A DNA stretch of 9,604 nt. Origin: CALMNV01 sp035688975 (GTDB lineage: Bacteria; Actinomycetota; Actinomycetes; Actinomycetales; Dermatophilaceae). Positions 9,071 to 9,604 of the stretch are shown in pieces (positions within the stretch are counted from its first letter, which is position 1; each line of letters starts with the position of its first letter). Under the pieces are notes generated by a model, which saw only the letters and a list, made by a program, of their open reading frames with translations, had not been told where the DNA came from and did not search any database. Both the position numbers and the translations under genes were made by a program. The stretch lies in assembly GCF_035688975.1 (NCBI RefSeq), contig NZ_DASSMH010000099.1, positions 1 through 9,604 of the forward strand. The letters run 5' to 3'.

Positions 9071-9076
9071 TAGCGT
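9071..9076 (+). promoter_or_regulatory. Possible -10 element of the DUF2877-like gene
   Basis: TAGCGT fits TANNNT and would give a leader of about 34 bases before the GTG at 9117. The -35 region overlaps the pucR-like start and is not recognisable. Evidence is motif and position only. Confidence 0.3.
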
Positions 9077-9106
9077 TCCTCTCCACCCACCGACCGAGCC
9101 GCCGCC

Positions 9107-9112
9107 AGGAGG
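9107..9112 (+). promoter_or_regulatory. Ribosome binding site of the DUF2877-like gene
   Basis: AGGAGG lies four bases before the GTG at 9117 and decides that start over the in-frame ATG at 9159. Confidence 0.65.
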
Positions 9113-9116
9113 GACC

Positions 9117-9604
9117 GTGCCCGCAGCGCCCTGCGCGTGGCCGGCCGCCGTGTCGCCCATGGGCGACGCCCTGCTCGCCGGGCCCGCCGCCGAGGCCCGG
9201 GTGCTGGCCGCCTTTCCCGCGGTGCTCTACCTCCAGCTGGGCCGCCACGAGGACGTGCTCCCCGTGCTCGCCGCCGACGCCCTGCGCCTCCCCACGGGGA
9301 TGTGCCTGGCCCGCCGAGCCGCCGAGATCTGCTGGGGCGTGAGCGCCGGTGACGTCGTGCAGGTGGGCGCCGGACGGGTGCGGCTGCCGCAGGCCGACGT
9401 CGTCGCCGTGCGCCGCCTGCGCCCGGAGCGGGTGGCCGGCACCGGCTCGACGCCGGTGGCTGCGATGGTGCGCGCGGCTGCCTCGATCTGCAACCTGCGG
9501 CTGCACGCCCCGCTGCGCGCGGACTGCGCCGACCTCACCCGGGCCGCTCTCGCCGGCCGGCCCGTGCACCACCAGGTCGCCCGGCTCGTCGGCGCGGGAC
9601 CGGG
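9117..9604 (+). CDS. DUF2877/AllH-like protein, 3' end beyond the window
   Basis: An uninterrupted frame of 162 codons starts at a GTG with a good Shine-Dalgarno and runs off the right edge. The visible part has a small beta-rich N-terminal domain (VLYLQLGRHEDVLPVL at about 36-51, GMCLARR, GDVVQVGAGRVRL). It ends in VARLVGAGPG, which matches the point where DUF2877 proteins continue with a glycine-rich LTPSGDD motif. AllH (E. coli YlbF) is a DUF2877 protein and one of three subunits of the oxamate carbamoyltransferase that releases carbamoyl phosphate during allantoin breakdown. The diagnostic acidic motif lies beyond the window, so the family call is tentative. Divergence from a PucR-type regulator supports a nitrogen-catabolic role. 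FdrA/AllF and DUF1116/AllG genes would be expected next. Confidence 0.62.
   Translation, partial: MPAAPCAWPAAVSPMGDALLAGPAAEARVLAAFPAVLYLQLGRHEDVLPVLAADALRLPTGMCLARRAAEICWGVSAGDVVQVGAGRVRLPQADVVAVRRLRPERVAGTGSTPVAAMVRAAASICNLRLHAPLRADCADLTRAALAGRPVHHQVARLVGAGP

Overview
The window looks like chromosomal DNA from a high-GC actinobacterium. By eye it is roughly 70% G+C, it has GTG starts and a leaderless-looking promoter, and it carries two gene types common in that group (a PucR-type regulator and an AbiEi/DUF559 protein). Intrasporangiaceae or a related Micrococcales family is my best guess, at low confidence.

Layout. Positions 1-6112 on the minus strand hold one compact operon, read right to left: an NCS2 nucleobase permease of the UraA type (6112-4613), then the FAD subunit (4590-3700), the [2Fe-2S] subunit (3703-3116) and the molybdopterin subunit (3119-702) of a molybdenum hydroxylase of the xanthine dehydrogenase/CO dehydrogenase superfamily. 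A membrane-anchored SRPBCC protein of the CoxG type follows (705-28), then the first nine codons of another gene (28-1). The last five genes are joined by ATGA or TGATG start-stop overlaps. Upstream on the same strand are an AbiEi-like/DUF559 nuclease-fold protein (7257-6319) and a PucR-family regulator (9047-7344). Divergent from pucR, on the plus strand, a gene runs off the right edge (9117-9604). Its visible part resembles DUF2877/AllH, a subunit of the oxamate carbamoyltransferase of allantoin breakdown.

How the genes may work together. The hydroxylase has the three-subunit layout of CO dehydrogenase, but its active-site loop is the PYRGAGR (form II) type, not the Cys-containing CODH loop, so CO is probably not the substrate. 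A UraA-type permease, a PucR regulator and a DUF2877 gene point instead to import and oxidation of a nucleobase or similar N-heterocycle. The CoxG-like protein may connect the enzyme to the membrane and quinone pool. The substrate remains inferred.

Two window-wide sequence patterns stand out beyond the genes. The 9-mer CGGCATACG occurs seven times (four plus, three minus), in different reading frames and once between genes. GTAC is nearly absent (two copies found).
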